NCBI GenBank assembly: GCA_948567375.1
Contig: OX419758.1
Location: forward strand, 58,595,001 to 58,659,000
Reading direction: 5' to 3'
Length of the DNA stretch: 64,000 nucleotides
Origin: Lunularia cruciata
Taxonomy: Eukaryota; Streptophyta; Marchantiopsida; Lunulariales; Lunulariaceae
Each line of letters begins with the position of its first letter. Positions within the stretch are counted from its first letter, which is position 1. Positions 10,906 through 24,073 of the stretch are shown one piece after another. Made by a program: the position numbers and the translations under genes. The notes beneath the pieces are model-generated. The model ran no database searches and was not told where the DNA came from. It was given only the letters and a program-made list of their open reading frames with translations.

Positions 10906-11110
10906 TATGAGCTGCTTAGCAAAGGTTCTCTCCCAAATGTGTCTCTTAAAGGGAACTCCCAAAGGCTAGTATCCTCTCAGAATGATGTTTTTGATATAAA
11001 TGAGCTCCTTTTGTCCAAGACTTATGAAACTAAGAGATGAGCTGCTTAGAAAAGGTCCTCTCCCAAATGTGTCTCTTAAAGGGAAATCCAAAGGCTAGTA
11101 TCCTCCCAAA
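10906..11110. repeat. 130-bp tandem repeat, right part (target of copy 1)
   Basis: GCTGCTTAG-AAAGGT begins at 10911 and again at 11041, a period of 130 bp; the units share the AAATGTGTCTCTTAAAGGGA block and the AAAGGCTAGTATCCTC block. The junction ACTAAGAGATGAGCTGC at about 11030-11045 is the uninterrupted form of the site split by copy 1. TATGA at 10906-10910 is the right copy of the target duplication. Confidence 0.85.
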
Positions 11111-11276
11111 GGAGATATAAATGGACTCAAATGGCTTTCCAATCTATCTTTAACTCCAACTCCTTGCTTCCTTACTATTTTTGCCACCTTTTATGCTACT
11201 AGTTTTCTCTTTGAAGCACTTTTGGACTTAGGTATCTCTAGCTTCAAGTGATGGAGTCCCTTTATTTGCACTAACA

Positions 11277-11370
11277 CTAGATAAGCTCATTGAGGAATCT
11301 TGTCATTGGCCATCTATTGGGAACTAGATAAGCTTATTGAGGAATCTTGTCATTGGCTATCTATTGGGAA
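11277..11370. repeat. Two-copy 47-bp tandem repeat
   Basis: A unit starting CTAGATAAGC and ending CTATTGGGAA is present at 11277-11323 and 11324-11370 with only two or three differences, so the duplication is recent compared with the flanks. Confidence 0.85.
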
Positions 11371-13256
11371 TATATGACCAATGTATCAAAAATTTATCCT
11401 TCTATTCTTGCTCATTATGATTTTGCTCTAAATGGCTTCTATAGCCTTTGTTTTTTGCAAGCTAACTTCAAAGAACTTTAGCTTTTAGCTCTTAAGGTCA
11501 TATATCTTCATATTTTTTCTACAAGACAAGGTTGTATCCTCTAACACTTCTTATTGTCTCCTCACAAAAGCTTCTCTCAAGTTCAAGTCCAAGTTTTGTT
11601 TCTTGGAACTTGGCTTATCTTGGGTTCTCTTTGTTTAGCATTTCTCTTCAGCCAAGAAGAATGAGAGGTGGAAATAAGAGTTACTGCCATTACCTTTGCT
11701 TGAGCTTTCTTGGGTGACTTATAGCCTTCTTTGATAGCCTTTGGGTGTCAATCCTTCATTGATTTTTATTATACATAGAGGAATCTAAGCAAGAAGCAAG
11801 GATTTTTTCCTTCAGCTATGTCTCAAACATCAATCTATAAATTGGCTGAACAAAGTTCCCCATTAAGTAAGTTCTCATCTCCAAGATTTGATATTGTATT
11901 TTGAGAGGTAAGTGGCTGAAGTGGTTAGGAATAGCTGCATGAAATTACAAGCACAGATAAGACAAAAGATTTAATGATCTAGATTTGCCCTATTGTTATT
12001 AGGGCAATCATGACAAAATATGTTCAAAGATAAAATCACTTTCTTCTAACTATGATTGGCAAAAGTGATAAAGGTAAAATGTTGCTCATACTCAAGTCAA
12101 CCAAAAGCTTTAGCCCAAGTAGTACAAGTTAGAAATTTTGGTTTCTCTCCTTGCACAAAGGAACTGAAATTGAAATTATAATTCTCTAATCGTACCAAGA
12201 GTGCATAAGCTTGACATATTTAACCAAAACTTCAATTTATTGGTTTTCCACTCCAAGCTTAATAAAAAAAATGGACCTTGTAGTTAGGGATATAAGTAGT
12301 ACAAAAGGTGAGAATATTTTTATGAGCAATGTGAAAAGAAGACTCAAAGGGAATCCACATAATGTTATGGACCAGTCAAGGCATTTAGAAGGGGACAAGT
12401 TCAGCTCTAGAATGGGTTGCTTTTGAATGGGATTATCACAATTGATATATAACCATTTTCTTGGAATTTGGTCAACCAAAAGCTTTGGCCTAAGTTGTAG
12501 TAGTCTAACGTTTTGGTTCCCTCTATATACAAAGGAACTAGTACTAAAATTTGGATATTCAATTTTGCCAAAAATTCAAGACCTTGGCAAATCCAAGTAA
12601 GATTCAAGATAGAATTACTATTAGATTGAATTATTAATGGAGAAGGGAGTAGTTTGATCTAGCCAAATGTAACGATCAAGCAACCAATCACTTATGTCTT
12701 TTCAAATTTGGGCTTTAGATTTGGATATGGTTGAGGTAGAACTTGCCATCCAAAGGTCAATTATTAAGAAGGTGAAAATTTACTATGAAAAACCCTTGGA
12801 ACACAAACTCACTCACTTGTAAAAAAAAATCTCCTATCTGAAGTGCCAAAGGTTTAGAGTTATGCCAAAAATTAAAAATCTGAGATGAGCTTGCAAGCTG
12901 AAAATATGTTTATATAGTCTTTAGTTGGTTTGGCCAATCATTATTTGCACAACCTTCTTTTTGAACAATAGAAAATGGTTTATTTTTCTTGATGATTTGC
13001 TTTTTAAAGGTACCATAGGTCATATTTCTTGCAATGACTAGATTTTTAAATTACCTCTAATATCACTCCATTGGTCAACAAAATTCCAAAGATCCTTTGA
13101 CAAGTAATATCAAAATACAAGGCAACTTGAAATACATGTTGTCTTGGCATGTTCTTTTTGGACAATGATATCATGTGAAATCACACCTTTGTATATTACA
13201 CCTTTTAGGTTGATAGTTTGCTTGCGCATTTGCATTTCAACTTGAGGTCAAAATTT
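11371..13256. other. Noncoding stretch with a diverged direct repeat
   Basis: Short frames only. A roughly 70-bp direct repeat occurs at 12096-12165 and 12471-12539: both begin GTCAACCAAAAGCTTT, contain a TTTTGGTTTCTC/TTTTGGTTCCCTC block and end AAAGGAACT. It may be the trace of an old element, but no termini could be defined. Confidence 0.5.
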
Positions 13257-13301
13257 GAAATGGTGCAAGCTTGAGGCCTCAACTTTTGGCCTCACCATTT
13301 C
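13257..13301. repeat. Imperfect inverted repeat (hairpin)
   Basis: GAAATGGTG and GAGGCC on the left pair with GGCCTCACCATTTC on the right around a nine-base loop; the left arm has a seven-base bulge (CAAGCTT). Could be a decayed hairpin or foldback element. Confidence 0.45.
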
Positions 13302-13415
13302 AATATGAAGGTGACACCTTTAGATCTCATGGATTGGATCTTCTTAATTGGAGATTGAAATTAACTCACTACATTTGAGTATATTCTATCTCTAATCAAT
13401 ATCCAATTTATTTGA

Positions 13416-13417
<2 letters not shown>

Positions 13418-13459
<42 letters not shown>
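13418..13459. repeat. (TAA)n microsatellite
   Basis: About 13 uninterrupted TAA/AAT units. Confidence 0.95.
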
Positions 13460-16400
13460 TCCATTATTTTCAAATTCATGAATTTTTATACTATGATTCC
13501 TATACACAATATGGAAATGCTGACTCTTTGGAAGAGTTAATTGATCTTGTATTCCTTTTCAAGTTAATATTTCTTCTTGATCACCTAAATAAATTCAGAA
13601 AGTTGGAAAGGGAATTTTCCATCTTCATCTAATTAATCAGCTTTTTGATAAATGTGTTGCTTATTGATTTTTTTAAAGAAGATTAACTGCTTAGCCTTCC
13701 AAACTACGGGATATTAATCTAGGAAATTTTTTTAATTGATGTTTATAATTTTCTCAAATGCTTGGAAAAGGTTAGTGATTCCCTTCTTTAGCTTGTTTCT
13801 TTATTCTTAAAAGTGAATTATTTTGAGCTTAGTGATCTCAAAGGTGCACTTATGTCCTTGATAGTTATATGCTTCTCTTCACAAGCTAAGAAGCTAGGTA
13901 TTTAGATCCCAAAGACCAATGTGCAAGCTTCCTTAATTGCAGGGATTGGGGTCTAAAATCCCACAAATAATATAAATAGACTTTTCTTAGAACTTGCAAA
14001 TACCATCAAGATTTGCTGCACAAATTACACTTCTTTGGTTCTCTTACAAACTTCTTTGGTTCTCTTACTGCACTTTTCTATGTTTATGGTTCTCTTTTCA
14101 TTCATGCAACTCACATTTAACATTGTTCTTCTGATTTGGTTCTCTTGCATTCTTGTACCTCACATTAAAACATTGTTCTTCTTGCATGTGCTTGTTTTAT
14201 GCATTTTATATACATTATCCCAAAGTGGTCTACTACACAAATTGCATTTCTCAAATGTTTTTGCCAGCACAGATCATCAAAATATTCTAGTGATGAAATT
14301 CCTCCAATATTGAGGCATCACATTGCTTGCATTGATATCAAAAAGTTTGTAAATGTTCTTCAAACTCATCATTATTGATGCATTTCAAAGATGCAAGCAT
14401 TAAGCTCATGAACTATCACTTCTTGAAGTTGTCCAAGACAAACCACCATTCAGAAAAGCAATGGTGAATAATGCAGATGCCTTGAAAGGCTTCAAAGAGT
14501 ACTATCCAAAAAGATCCTTAGTAACAAGAACCAATGGTGAATAACATAGACACCTCAAAAGGTTTCAAAGAGTGTTGGGCACCAATACAAGGTCAATTTC
14601 CACTGATTAAATAGTTTTGAATTTCCATGTTTTGAATTTCCATGCTTGAATAGCATGTGGAGGCAACATGGAAATGATTGAGCCTAATATTTTTTGCTTT
14701 GGATAGGAGACAAATGAGTATTTAGTTGAACTTACTAACTTCTCACTTGAAAGAATATTGCTTTGTTAGTAGTTCAAGACTTTGAAAATTTTGTCTTATA
14801 AAGTTGACCTTGCAAATACAGCAATTAAATTTAGCTTTGCTCCACAAATAGCTTTTTTGTGAAATATGTGGGGAAAAATTGTAAATAAGGAGGGCTAAAA
14901 ATGTGGAATAAGAAGTGAACATGAAGGCCAAGAAATTATACTAATGACCATTGGCTGATAACGTCTGCAGAAATAATAGCAGACTTGCCTTCTTCAATGT
15001 GTAGACTTCGTCTCTCTCCAAGTCAATGGCAGAAAATTCCTTGCCTTATGACTTACTATTTGAGCATGAACTTGGATAACCCTTAAAAGAATACCCTATT
15101 GTGTACCCTATTGTGTACTAAAGCTAGCAATATGTGGGTTTGCAAGCTAGGAGTGCAGTCAAGAAATATTCAAAATCTTCATATTGCTGACCAAATTAGT
15201 AACACTTATTACTTTTTTCATAAGATATGGCTTGATTTGCCAATCTATGTTATATGAAAAATACAATTAATAAGCTATATGAAAATTTTAAAAAAAGAAG
15301 GAGGAATTGATCTATACATTAAGATAAATGATAACATAGAGAGTAAGAGAGAAAAACAAGAACTAGGTTTAACAAATTAAGACAAGTTAGTATAAAATAA
15401 TACAAAATCAAAATCAAAATAATCAAAAACTTCAAGTGAAAGGTATATTATAGAGCCACAAGATTCCCTTTGTAGCTACAAGGCTAGCAAAAAGAGTTAT
15501 AGATCCTATTTCCTCAACAAAAGCTATTATAAAAGCATATGTCCTTAGCCTCCATAACCACTCCATGAGCTATGAAGGAAGGAGTCCTAAGCTTTTGTAG
15601 CAATTTCGTCTTGCAAAGCTACAAGAATTTTGCCTCTATAGAGCACAAAGAGACTATAGAAAGTATGAAGTGTATATGTCTAGAGGATTTTAGTCATTGA
15701 TAATTGTTAGCCAAGGAGACTAACAAAGGAAGAAAAGGTATGTGTACGTAGATGTGGACCATTGGACTCTTGCCTTTACAAGCTACATCACAAAACCTCA
15801 ATTTTGGATTATATTGTTCCTTGGATTTATGTACATAAGCATACACCTCTTACTTCTTCAAAAACATAATGCACATTGTAGAGGTAAGATGCACATGGCC
15901 ATTATTTCTCTTTAAGGTCTCTTTAAAGGCTCTATCAAACTACTAAAACTACCAAATTTTAAAAAATTTAGGAATGACAATTGGGAGTAAAAATCAGGAA
16001 TCTAAAAGGTGGTCAATATTTCCAAATTACCACCCACTTCTTCCATAGCTTCTCTCTATTTGTGCTTTGTAAACAAGATGTAGATTTTCTCTAAAAGCAA
16101 ATGAATGTGGAAACCTTCTCCTTGTTTCCACAAAAGTATACTCTATCTTCCTTGTTGCTCTCTATGGTGGATATTGCATATCATGGTTTTTATACCAAAA
16201 AGTAAGAATCTCTAACCTTAGAGGTTCTAAGGTTCCAACAACCAACAAAAGTTCTAAGGTTCAAAAGTGTGATGAGTGAAAGACCCATCACATACACTTT
16301 GTCTAACGTGTCATAAGTCTCTCTCACCTTTACAAAGTTGTAAGCAATAGCATATCTAGCCATTCTATCAAGTAGAAATATAAAGGAGCCTAAAAATAAT

Positions 16401-19400
16401 CCAAAAAGCTAAAAGAACTAGTTTTATTTAGAGTAAAGTTTGAAAATATGTTAAGAGTTGGTAAAGTATGAGAGAAAAGATAAAACATACCTTGAGTTAC
16501 AATAAAAAAAATTTCTCTTCATATAGCATATGGTATGTGAAAGGCCAAGGATTTCACCCCTTGATAAAGATTTATCAAATAGATTGGTTAGATTTAAGTG
16601 ATGTATAATTAATGATGAATTTTGAACTATCTCTTCTTCAACTATAAATAGGACTATTCTTGTATATAAGACACTTTTGTTCATTCTTGAAAACTGAAAT
16701 TTCATTTAAGTATTTTTGTGTAAATAATATTGTTAAAACTTTACTAATTCTCATTTTTCTTATTTGAAAATTACCATATCAAACTAAAATAACAAGAAAT
16801 CATACTATGGAAATATGGCTATTAAAATTTATCATATTATACAAAAATAGTAAAAAATAATTTGCATGATAGGTGAAAATTAGAGTTTAGTCTTTGAATG
16901 CAGAAAGTTTTGCTTTTCCAAGTATTATGGAAAAGAATGTCCAATTGAATACAAGAAGAAAAAGGAAATCTAGGAAAGGAAAAACTCCTTTTTATGGCAG
17001 TGATTGCATCATTTAGACAAATTTTATGTGAATGAGTAAAAAATGAAAGTTCTAAATGATCAAGGTTATTATTCTAGAGACAAAGTGAGGCTCTCACAAA
17101 TGAAAATTTTTGATTTTGATTCCTATAAAAATGCAGTCTTTTTTTCTTGGAGGCTGTCTTCTATCCAAGAAATATCTTGAATGGAAAGCCATTAAGAGCA
17201 TGGCTAGAACCATCCCATCCTACCCAATGAGGACTTTGAGTTAAAAAGGTGTCTGACACATGACTCTATACTCCAATTTTACTCTAGTTACAAGTAATTT
17301 AGAAAAAAGTCCCTCTTTAGAGTCATTATGTGCATGACACTACACCAAATAATAAACATTAGTAAGTCCACTTTTTGTAATCCAAATCTGAACCTAAAGC
17401 TAAGAGATATTGCTGAAGCTTTACCAAGAAAAAGTAGTGCAATTAGTGAATCTGAAGCTTTTGCTAATAGATTTCTTGTAGTACTCTTAACCATTTCTTT
17501 TTGTGTTCCATCTTCCTTACCTATTATTAGCAAAGAAAACTCTAGTATTTGTTAGCTTGGCTCCAAGTCCAAACCACAAAGATCTTTTATCACCACTTTG
17601 AGCAAAACTTAAATTGAATAGATTTCAGTTTTTCTTTCTCTTCAACCAAAAAAATTTAAATTTTCACCTTCTCCTCTCTCTCATGGTTGATGGTTGTGAT
17701 ATGTTAAACAAAAGAGGTAGTTTATTGCCCTTTCAACTTCTTATGTAGAGTCAATTTTATCTTAAAAGACAAGAAAGATGAAGACAAGTTAGATTTTGGA
17801 TTCTTTCCTTCTTTGATTAGTGCTTTTGTAGCTACAATTAATATAAATAATAGTTTATCTTTTGCCAATTTATATATTTCTTCTGCTAATTTTTGTTTTG
17901 TTTTGCATTTCTTTGCCCATATTTGATTTTTCAAAGGAGTCTCTAAAAATTCACCTCAAGAGTTCACTCCATAAAGGATTCAATGCTCCAAATGATGAGA
18001 AATGACATTTTCTACCTCTACAATGTGAGACAATTTGCTGAATCATGCTGTTGAAGATCATCATCAAGAATTATTGCTAGATAGCTTTTAGAGCAAATGA
18101 ACACTTTGTTAGAAGAGATAATATATGGATAACATGTTGAATCTCCCATACACACTTTTTATCTAAATTATTTTTACCATTATAGATCCTCTAGGTATTC
18201 ATGTTGACTGAGAGCTATATACTTGCTTATCTCAAATATACTTATTGTCTATATTCCTTAAGAGAAAAAGTGTACAAACTATGATAGATATAGAATGGTA
18301 GGTATATATATCATTAACTTCCCAAAAAAGAATTTTCACTAGAATAATAAAATTAAATGTGTTTTAAAAGACCTTGCTAAATCCATTTGCTTGTGATTTT
18401 AATCCATTGCCCATATAGAGGAAGATTTTCATGCTACAAGATTTGCTAGATATGTTCTTCTTCTTCACCTTTACCTAGCAGGAAGTCTATACTAACCTAA
18501 TAAAAGACTTTGCCTCAAAGGAAGGAAGACCATTGAAACCTCTTTCTCCTTGACTTTCAAAGACATATGAGAAAAACGTACCTCTTAGATACAAGGATCT
18601 GAAAAGTGAATCCAATCTTGTGAAAAGTTTCTTAATTTCAATTAATAACAATAAATTTAACTTTGATTCTAAATATGATCATTTGTGTCAATATATACAA
18701 CTTAAGGATTTCTTATAAGAAGATTACTTTATTTCACCTTTTTGGTTCTCTTTATGTTTGGATGTCAAATCTCAAGCATTTAGTTTAGTACACCTAAAAA
18801 AGGAAAACAATGGTGGTAGAGTTCTTAACTTTTTATCCTTGAAAATGTATTCCAAATATGTCAAAGATACACATAGGTAAGTTAAAATACTATCCATTAG
18901 CCTTTTGACATCAAGCTATATGTATAATGGTCAACTTGCTTTGGTTGATATAATTCTTATTGGTTTTGTCTATTTCTTTTCTTCAACTCAACATGTTTTA
19001 GTACTTGAACTCCATTGGACCCAACAAGTCAATGAAAACTAGCGACTAGTCCATTAGAAGATATTTCTCACAAAGAGACAAATTATTTTGGTATTTTCAT
19101 TGGTGACAAGAATTATAAAAGAATTGCTCTTTCTAGTCTCATCAAGGAACCAACGTTTTTGGGATGCATCACTAGGAACAAAGTAACTTGTTGGTGCACT
19201 AATAATAAATAACAATCACATATCAATCAAATATGAAATCACAAAATTTCAAAATATTAAGTCAAACTCCAACCTAGTGGTAACATTTTGATTTGAATTT
19301 TTGATAAACAACAGTGGTTAATTTTCTCCTCTTCTACTTTCAATTATATACTATTATAAAATTAAATTAAATTAAAATCATTTCTTTTTTCAGCATTATT

Positions 19401-20675
19401 GGAAAGAGGAATTTTCAATTATGTGAAATTAGTTGTTTTGATAATTAATCATACCTATGATATTGTTTAATCAAATTTTAGTAAATCTAAATTGCTCACA
19501 CACCATTTCCAGTTATATTTTAATCATTCAGTATTTCTACACACCTCCACACTCAACCATGTGGTTATAAAAAACTTGAGTTTTGTCTTGACTACTAAAT
19601 GGAAACACAAACCAATTCATATCTCATCTTTGGTCAATAATTTTGAATCAAACTTGGAAGTATGGAGCAAAAAGATTTCAATATATATTTCCCTAGAACC
19701 TATGGATAGTGTATGTCACCTAATTGCACTACAAGTGGATAGAAGTGAAATCTTGAGATCTAAAAATCTATTAGTGAAGGTTATTATAAAACAAGAAGTG
19801 TGGAGAAAATATTAACTATAAGTAGAACTTGTACATTTCTTGATACCAATCAAGGTCTTAAAGATATAAAAGAAATAGATAGCACATTGTATTTTAATTC
19901 TTCTCAAAGTCAAGATTGCATGGTGGAATGACTTGTTTTGCTTCTAATTAGACCTAGCTCTTCATTTGCAATTTAGAACTGCATCAATAACTCAATGATG
20001 ATAACTCAAGACTTAAGAATATGTCTTTTTGGCAAATCTTGAACTTATATGTAGGTACATAGCATCCAAGGCAAGTTACTGAAAATTCTAAAAAGGTTAT
20101 ATAGGATAGTTGATCTTTATGACCTTTTGGAAATTTGTTTCTATGCTTGTAACCAAGAATCTATAGTTATAACAATTTTGGGTTTATTGATATCTTGACT
20201 TATCATTCTAGAATAGAGTAGAAGAACTAGAAAGAGCTAGTAGTAATAGGCTACTACAAAGTTAGCAAATGTTTTAATGGAAAGGACTTTCTTAAGGAAA
20301 GAAATAGAGCAAGTGGTAAAAAGATGCCAACTTAACTACATATTTTGAAGATAGATATGGATGGATTTCTAAGAAGGATTTCTATATGATGCAAGAAGTG
20401 GCTCCAAAGTAGAACATGTAAAAATTTACTTTCAAAGGTACAATCAAACATAATTTTCTATCTAGCTTAGTAGCTGCTTCCAAGAAAATCACATATGTAA
20501 CCTTTTATAAGTGCCTTTGTGCAAAGATGATCTATGGAGTACAAGTCTCAACATGTGGCTTGAGAATACTATGTGGTAATTGTTATGAAATACAATTGTT
20601 ATTGAGGAGTTTATAGTATGCAAACAAATTGGAGAGATAATTTTGTGAAAAACCTCGTTCTATTTGATTCAACAT
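13460..20675. other. Long noncoding stretch
   Basis: AT-rich (many A/T runs), stops in all frames. Short diverged duplications occur at about 14460-14570 (AATGGTGAATAA ... AAAGGTTTCAAAGAG type). Open frames at 17288-17555 (both strands) and 19492-19815 (+, 107 codons) carry no recognisable domain. No RNA gene or element terminus was recognised. Confidence 0.45.
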
Positions 20676-20679
20676 AAAG

Positions 20680-21440
20680 TATGCCACAAAGCATATCCTC
20701 CAAGGTACGATTTTCATGTTCAGTTTTTCCATTAGTTTGAGGAATGATGGGCCTTGGACAAAGCAAGCTTAGTGCCTAGTAACTGGAAGAGTGTTTGCCA
20801 AAATTTTCCAATGAATCAAGGATCATAGTTGGAGATGAGTACATAAGGCATCCCATGATGCTTGAAGACAATGTTGAAGTAGATCTGCACCAATGTTGGA
20901 GCATCCATGGTATCAAAGGTTGGTGCTAAATGGATTTGCTTACTAAGCTTATCCACAAACACACTAATATTGTGTGAACATGCTTTGTCTTGGGTAAGGA
21001 TGTGATGAGATCCACTCTCATGTGTTCCTATTGAACATATGAAATGGGGAGTGGTTGAAGGAATCCACTTGGTTTTTTGTTGTTGGCCTTGTTATGTTGG
21101 AAACTCTCACAAGATCTGAAAAACTCCCAAACATCTCATGCCATGCCATGCCATGCTTGGCCTCCACCATTGGCATTAGAGGTTACCCAAGGTCTTGTCC
21201 ACATCCATGTGACCAGCAATTGGTAAATCATGGGCTTCTTGAAGGTGCATAAGTTGGGGATCACTCTTGGCTAGAATCCTGGTCCGGTCCTCATGGAATA
21301 GAAGTCCTTTCTTGAAGGAGAAGGTATTGTAATCCTTGTTGCATGCTACAAGATGACCTTATACCATTTGAAAGAAGTGATCTTGTTGTAGAGTTATCTT
21401 AAACTCAATTTGGACATTGGAGTTGACTGACACCATAGTA
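20680..21440 (-). pseudogene. Integrase fragment, copy 2
   Basis: The plus strand is clearly homologous to 58690-59440 (zinc-finger region and first part of the catalytic core of integrase) with many substitutions and stops. Truncation lies within the core, before the end of the DDE domain, so no functional integrase could result. Confidence 0.8.
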
Positions 21441-21444
21441 ATTG

Positions 21445-21890
21445 CCGTTGTGATGAGAGGAAGAGTCTTCAAATCAGGTTTTCATGATTGGGCATCACAG
21501 ATGACATGGAACTGAGCGGGTTTGTACTTAAGTTTGATATCAAAAAACTGGAGTTGTTCCTCCCATAGATAATGTTAACTCTTTATGTGTTCCAAATGTA
21601 ATGTCTGCAATAAGGGTTTGTGATCAGTTTGCATGATTACAGGTTTTCCCAAGAGATAATGTCTCCATACCTTGGTGACATATACCATTGCTAGTTTTTT
21701 CCTATCTTCTGTAGAGTAATTCCTTTCAACAATGTTTAATCCACAAGACAAAAAGGCAATGAGATGTAACCCATTTGAGAATTCCTATTGCAACATAGCT
21801 CCAATGGCAAAGTTAAAAGCATCTAAATCAACCACACAAGGTAGTTGAGTGTCATATGGTTGAAGAATGGGTCTTGAAGACACCATATGT
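21445..21890 (-). pseudogene. RNase H fragment, copy 2
   Basis: Homologous to 59470-59880 of copy 4. At the codon where copies 1 and 4 have TGA before RNase H, copy 2 reads GAA (21707-21709); at the codon after RNase H it reads AAA (21479-21481), with its own TGA one codon earlier, apparently a decayed CGA. Confidence 0.75.
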
Positions 21891-21891
21891 T

Positions 21892-22730
21892 TTAGCTTCT
21901 AGAATGCTTCTTCATGCTTGGCGGTCCCATGTGCACATAATAGTGGATGAAACATTGGTAAAAGCTTGCAAATTCATTAAATGCTTGCACTTCTATGACA
22001 TCCTTTAGAGTAGGCCAATCAATAATGGCCTTGATATTCTCCTCTTCCATCTTGATCCCTTTTGATGAGATCTTGTGACCCAAGAAGGTAACATCCTTCT
22101 ACCAAAAGGTACACTTTGACTTCTTGCAATAAAACTTCCATTGATGAAGTCATCTCAAGACTTCTTGCACGTGATTTGCTTGTTTTGCCTCTATCTTAAA
22201 ATATCATCCAAGAACACCACCGCATACTAATCCAATAGTCAGTCCAACACTCAATGCATCTAATCCATGAAGACTATTGGAGCATTAGTGAGCTCAAAAG
22301 GTGGAACTCTTTATTCAAAATTCCCATACCTTGTGCAAAAGGTAGTCTTTTGCACATCCTCCCTATCAATGGAGATTTGCCAATAGCCACTACAAAGATT
22401 CAACTTGGAGAAGTATTGTGCTCCAGTCAATTGATCAAGCAAGTTGTCAATTTGAGATTAAAGATATGCATTCTTCACCGTTTTTTGATTGAGCCATAGT
22501 AAAAAAAGAAAATGAAGTCCCTCATCCTTCTTTGGAACAAATAGTATTGGTGCTCCCCAAGGAGATATATTATGTCGTATGAGATCCTTCTTCAATAACT
22601 TTGTAAGTATTATTCGCAATGCCTTTAACTCATTTGGTGAGAGCCAATAGATTGGTCTACTCATTGGTGTACTCCTTAGCAATAACTCAATCTTGAAAGG
22701 CATACCACAATCAAAGGGTAGTCCCTTCAA
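21892..22730 (-). pseudogene. Reverse transcriptase, copy 2 (broken)
   Basis: Minus-strand frames 22458-22730 (FKIELLLRSTP ... LSPNELKAL ... WGAPILFVPKKDEGL) and 21892-22083 (GHKISSKGIKMEEE ... FASFYQCFIHYY) flank a broken palm region. It corresponds to 59900-60770 in copy 4. Multiple stops. Confidence 0.85.
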
Positions 22731-22975
22731 TAATAATCAGGAAACACCTTTGCAAAATTCTAAACTATTTAATCAACCATTTTTTGATGAGGCTCTTGAC
22801 CCCCCCTTGGATTCTCCTTGTGCAATTGGCTTGATGTACATCACAAAAATAGACTTATATTCCTCCAAAGTTTTTCTCTATAGCAACTTCACTAACAAAC
22901 TTCCTATCTAGGACTTATCTTCCTTCAAAGCTTGTTGTATGGTTATCAAAGCTGCTCTATAGTTAAGTCTTTAAT
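22731..22975 (-). other. Protease deletion junction, copy 2
   Basis: The sequence passes from the PR-RT linker directly into the gag-pol junction (22970-23010, ATCCCATTGGGACTAATCAAG). About 500 bp present in copies 1 and 4, with all of protease and part of the linker repeats, is missing. Confidence 0.7.
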
Positions 22976-23789
22976 CCCATTGGGACTAATCAAGTTCCCA
23001 ATTGGTAGCTCAAAATCTCTTACTAGGATTCCTCATTTCTCTGATTATTTTGTTCCACAAACTCCATCTAGGCAACTTGTTGTGGTTGTCCATTCTTAAG
23101 TGAACATATAGCAATGCAATGTCCAATTTGGCAACAATAAAAAAAATCACCATTTTTCATAATTATCTCTATATGTAGTGCCAAGTGGTATCAATGTGGT
23201 AAGTTGCAATGTTGCTCTCACGTAGTCACTTTTAATTTGGTTCATGACTTCAAGCCCCTTCAAAATTGATCTAGAGCTTCACCTTCCAATATATCTAGAA
23301 TTTGCATGATGGTGTTTTGAAATTATGTGATGTGACTTCTTATAGAGCCAATCTCCTTCAACTTTATCAACCTATCTTGTGTAGCTCATGTGGCATTTAT
23401 AACTTTGAATTGACCAATTATTGCTCTCTAGAATTTTGCCGAAATCAAGGTTGGTGCAACAATTTACCATTCAGCTTGCTCCACTTGGAATTGCCACCAT
23501 AACTTTGCTACTCCATCCAATTGGTTGGAAGCCAAGAGAATCTATTTTTGTTCATCTTGAAGAATGGTAGCTTCCAAATAACATTTGTAGTCAAACACAA
23601 AATTTTCCACTACACTTGGGAGATCTTGGCTTTGAATACCTTGGGTTTGGAAATTGGATTTGGTCTTCTCCTTCTCAAACTGGCTCTCTCTACATGTTAT
23701 TGTTGTTGATGGTCTTGTTCATCCAACAATCAAGTAAGGTGTTCAACTTATTGTTGCATAACAGTGATTACCTTAAGCATTGCTGCCAT
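22976..23789 (-). pseudogene. Gag, copy 2 (broken, internally deleted)
   Basis: Start ATG at 23789-23787 (minus), homologous to 62447 in copy 4. The capsid part (about 23250-23700) is recognisable. The region before the CCHC knuckle is shortened relative to copy 4 (junction near 23200). At the codon where copies 1 and 4 share TGA, copy 2 has CAA (23485-23487). The gag frame ends in TAG-TAA at the same place as in copy 4, and pol sequence follows in the -1 frame. Confidence 0.8.
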
Positions 23790-24061
23790 GGCTACTACTC
23801 TATTACACTTCTCCCAATTTATCTAATGTACTAACATATAGATACAACATGTCCACCATTCTCTATAAGTTACAACCGGAAGTACCAAGGGTTCCTTGGA
23901 CAAAGTGATTGCATTCAAAAAATTATGCCCAAAGCATGAGGTGGTGAACTTATGTGAAATGATGCAAGAATCATTTCACCCAAAGTACTCGGATATGAAA
24001 ATCCCAATGGTTTGGCGGAAATAGATTTGGTGGTCCATAAATTCCATCCATCCCATTCTTA

Positions 24062-24072
24062 CTCTCATACCA
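24062..24072 (-). other. Degraded initiator Met-tRNA primer site, copy 2
   Basis: Minus strand TGGTATGAGAG, one mismatch from the copy 1/4 site, directly beside the LTR. Confidence 0.75.
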
Positions 24073-24073
24073 A

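Noticed and set aside
17288-17555. Overlapping open frames on both strands (81 and 75 codons)
   Set aside because: No domain, no supporting repeat or context; both strands open by chance is common at this length.
19492-19815. 107-codon plus-strand ORF
   Set aside because: No recognisable motif, AT-rich hydrophobic composition, no homologue in the window.
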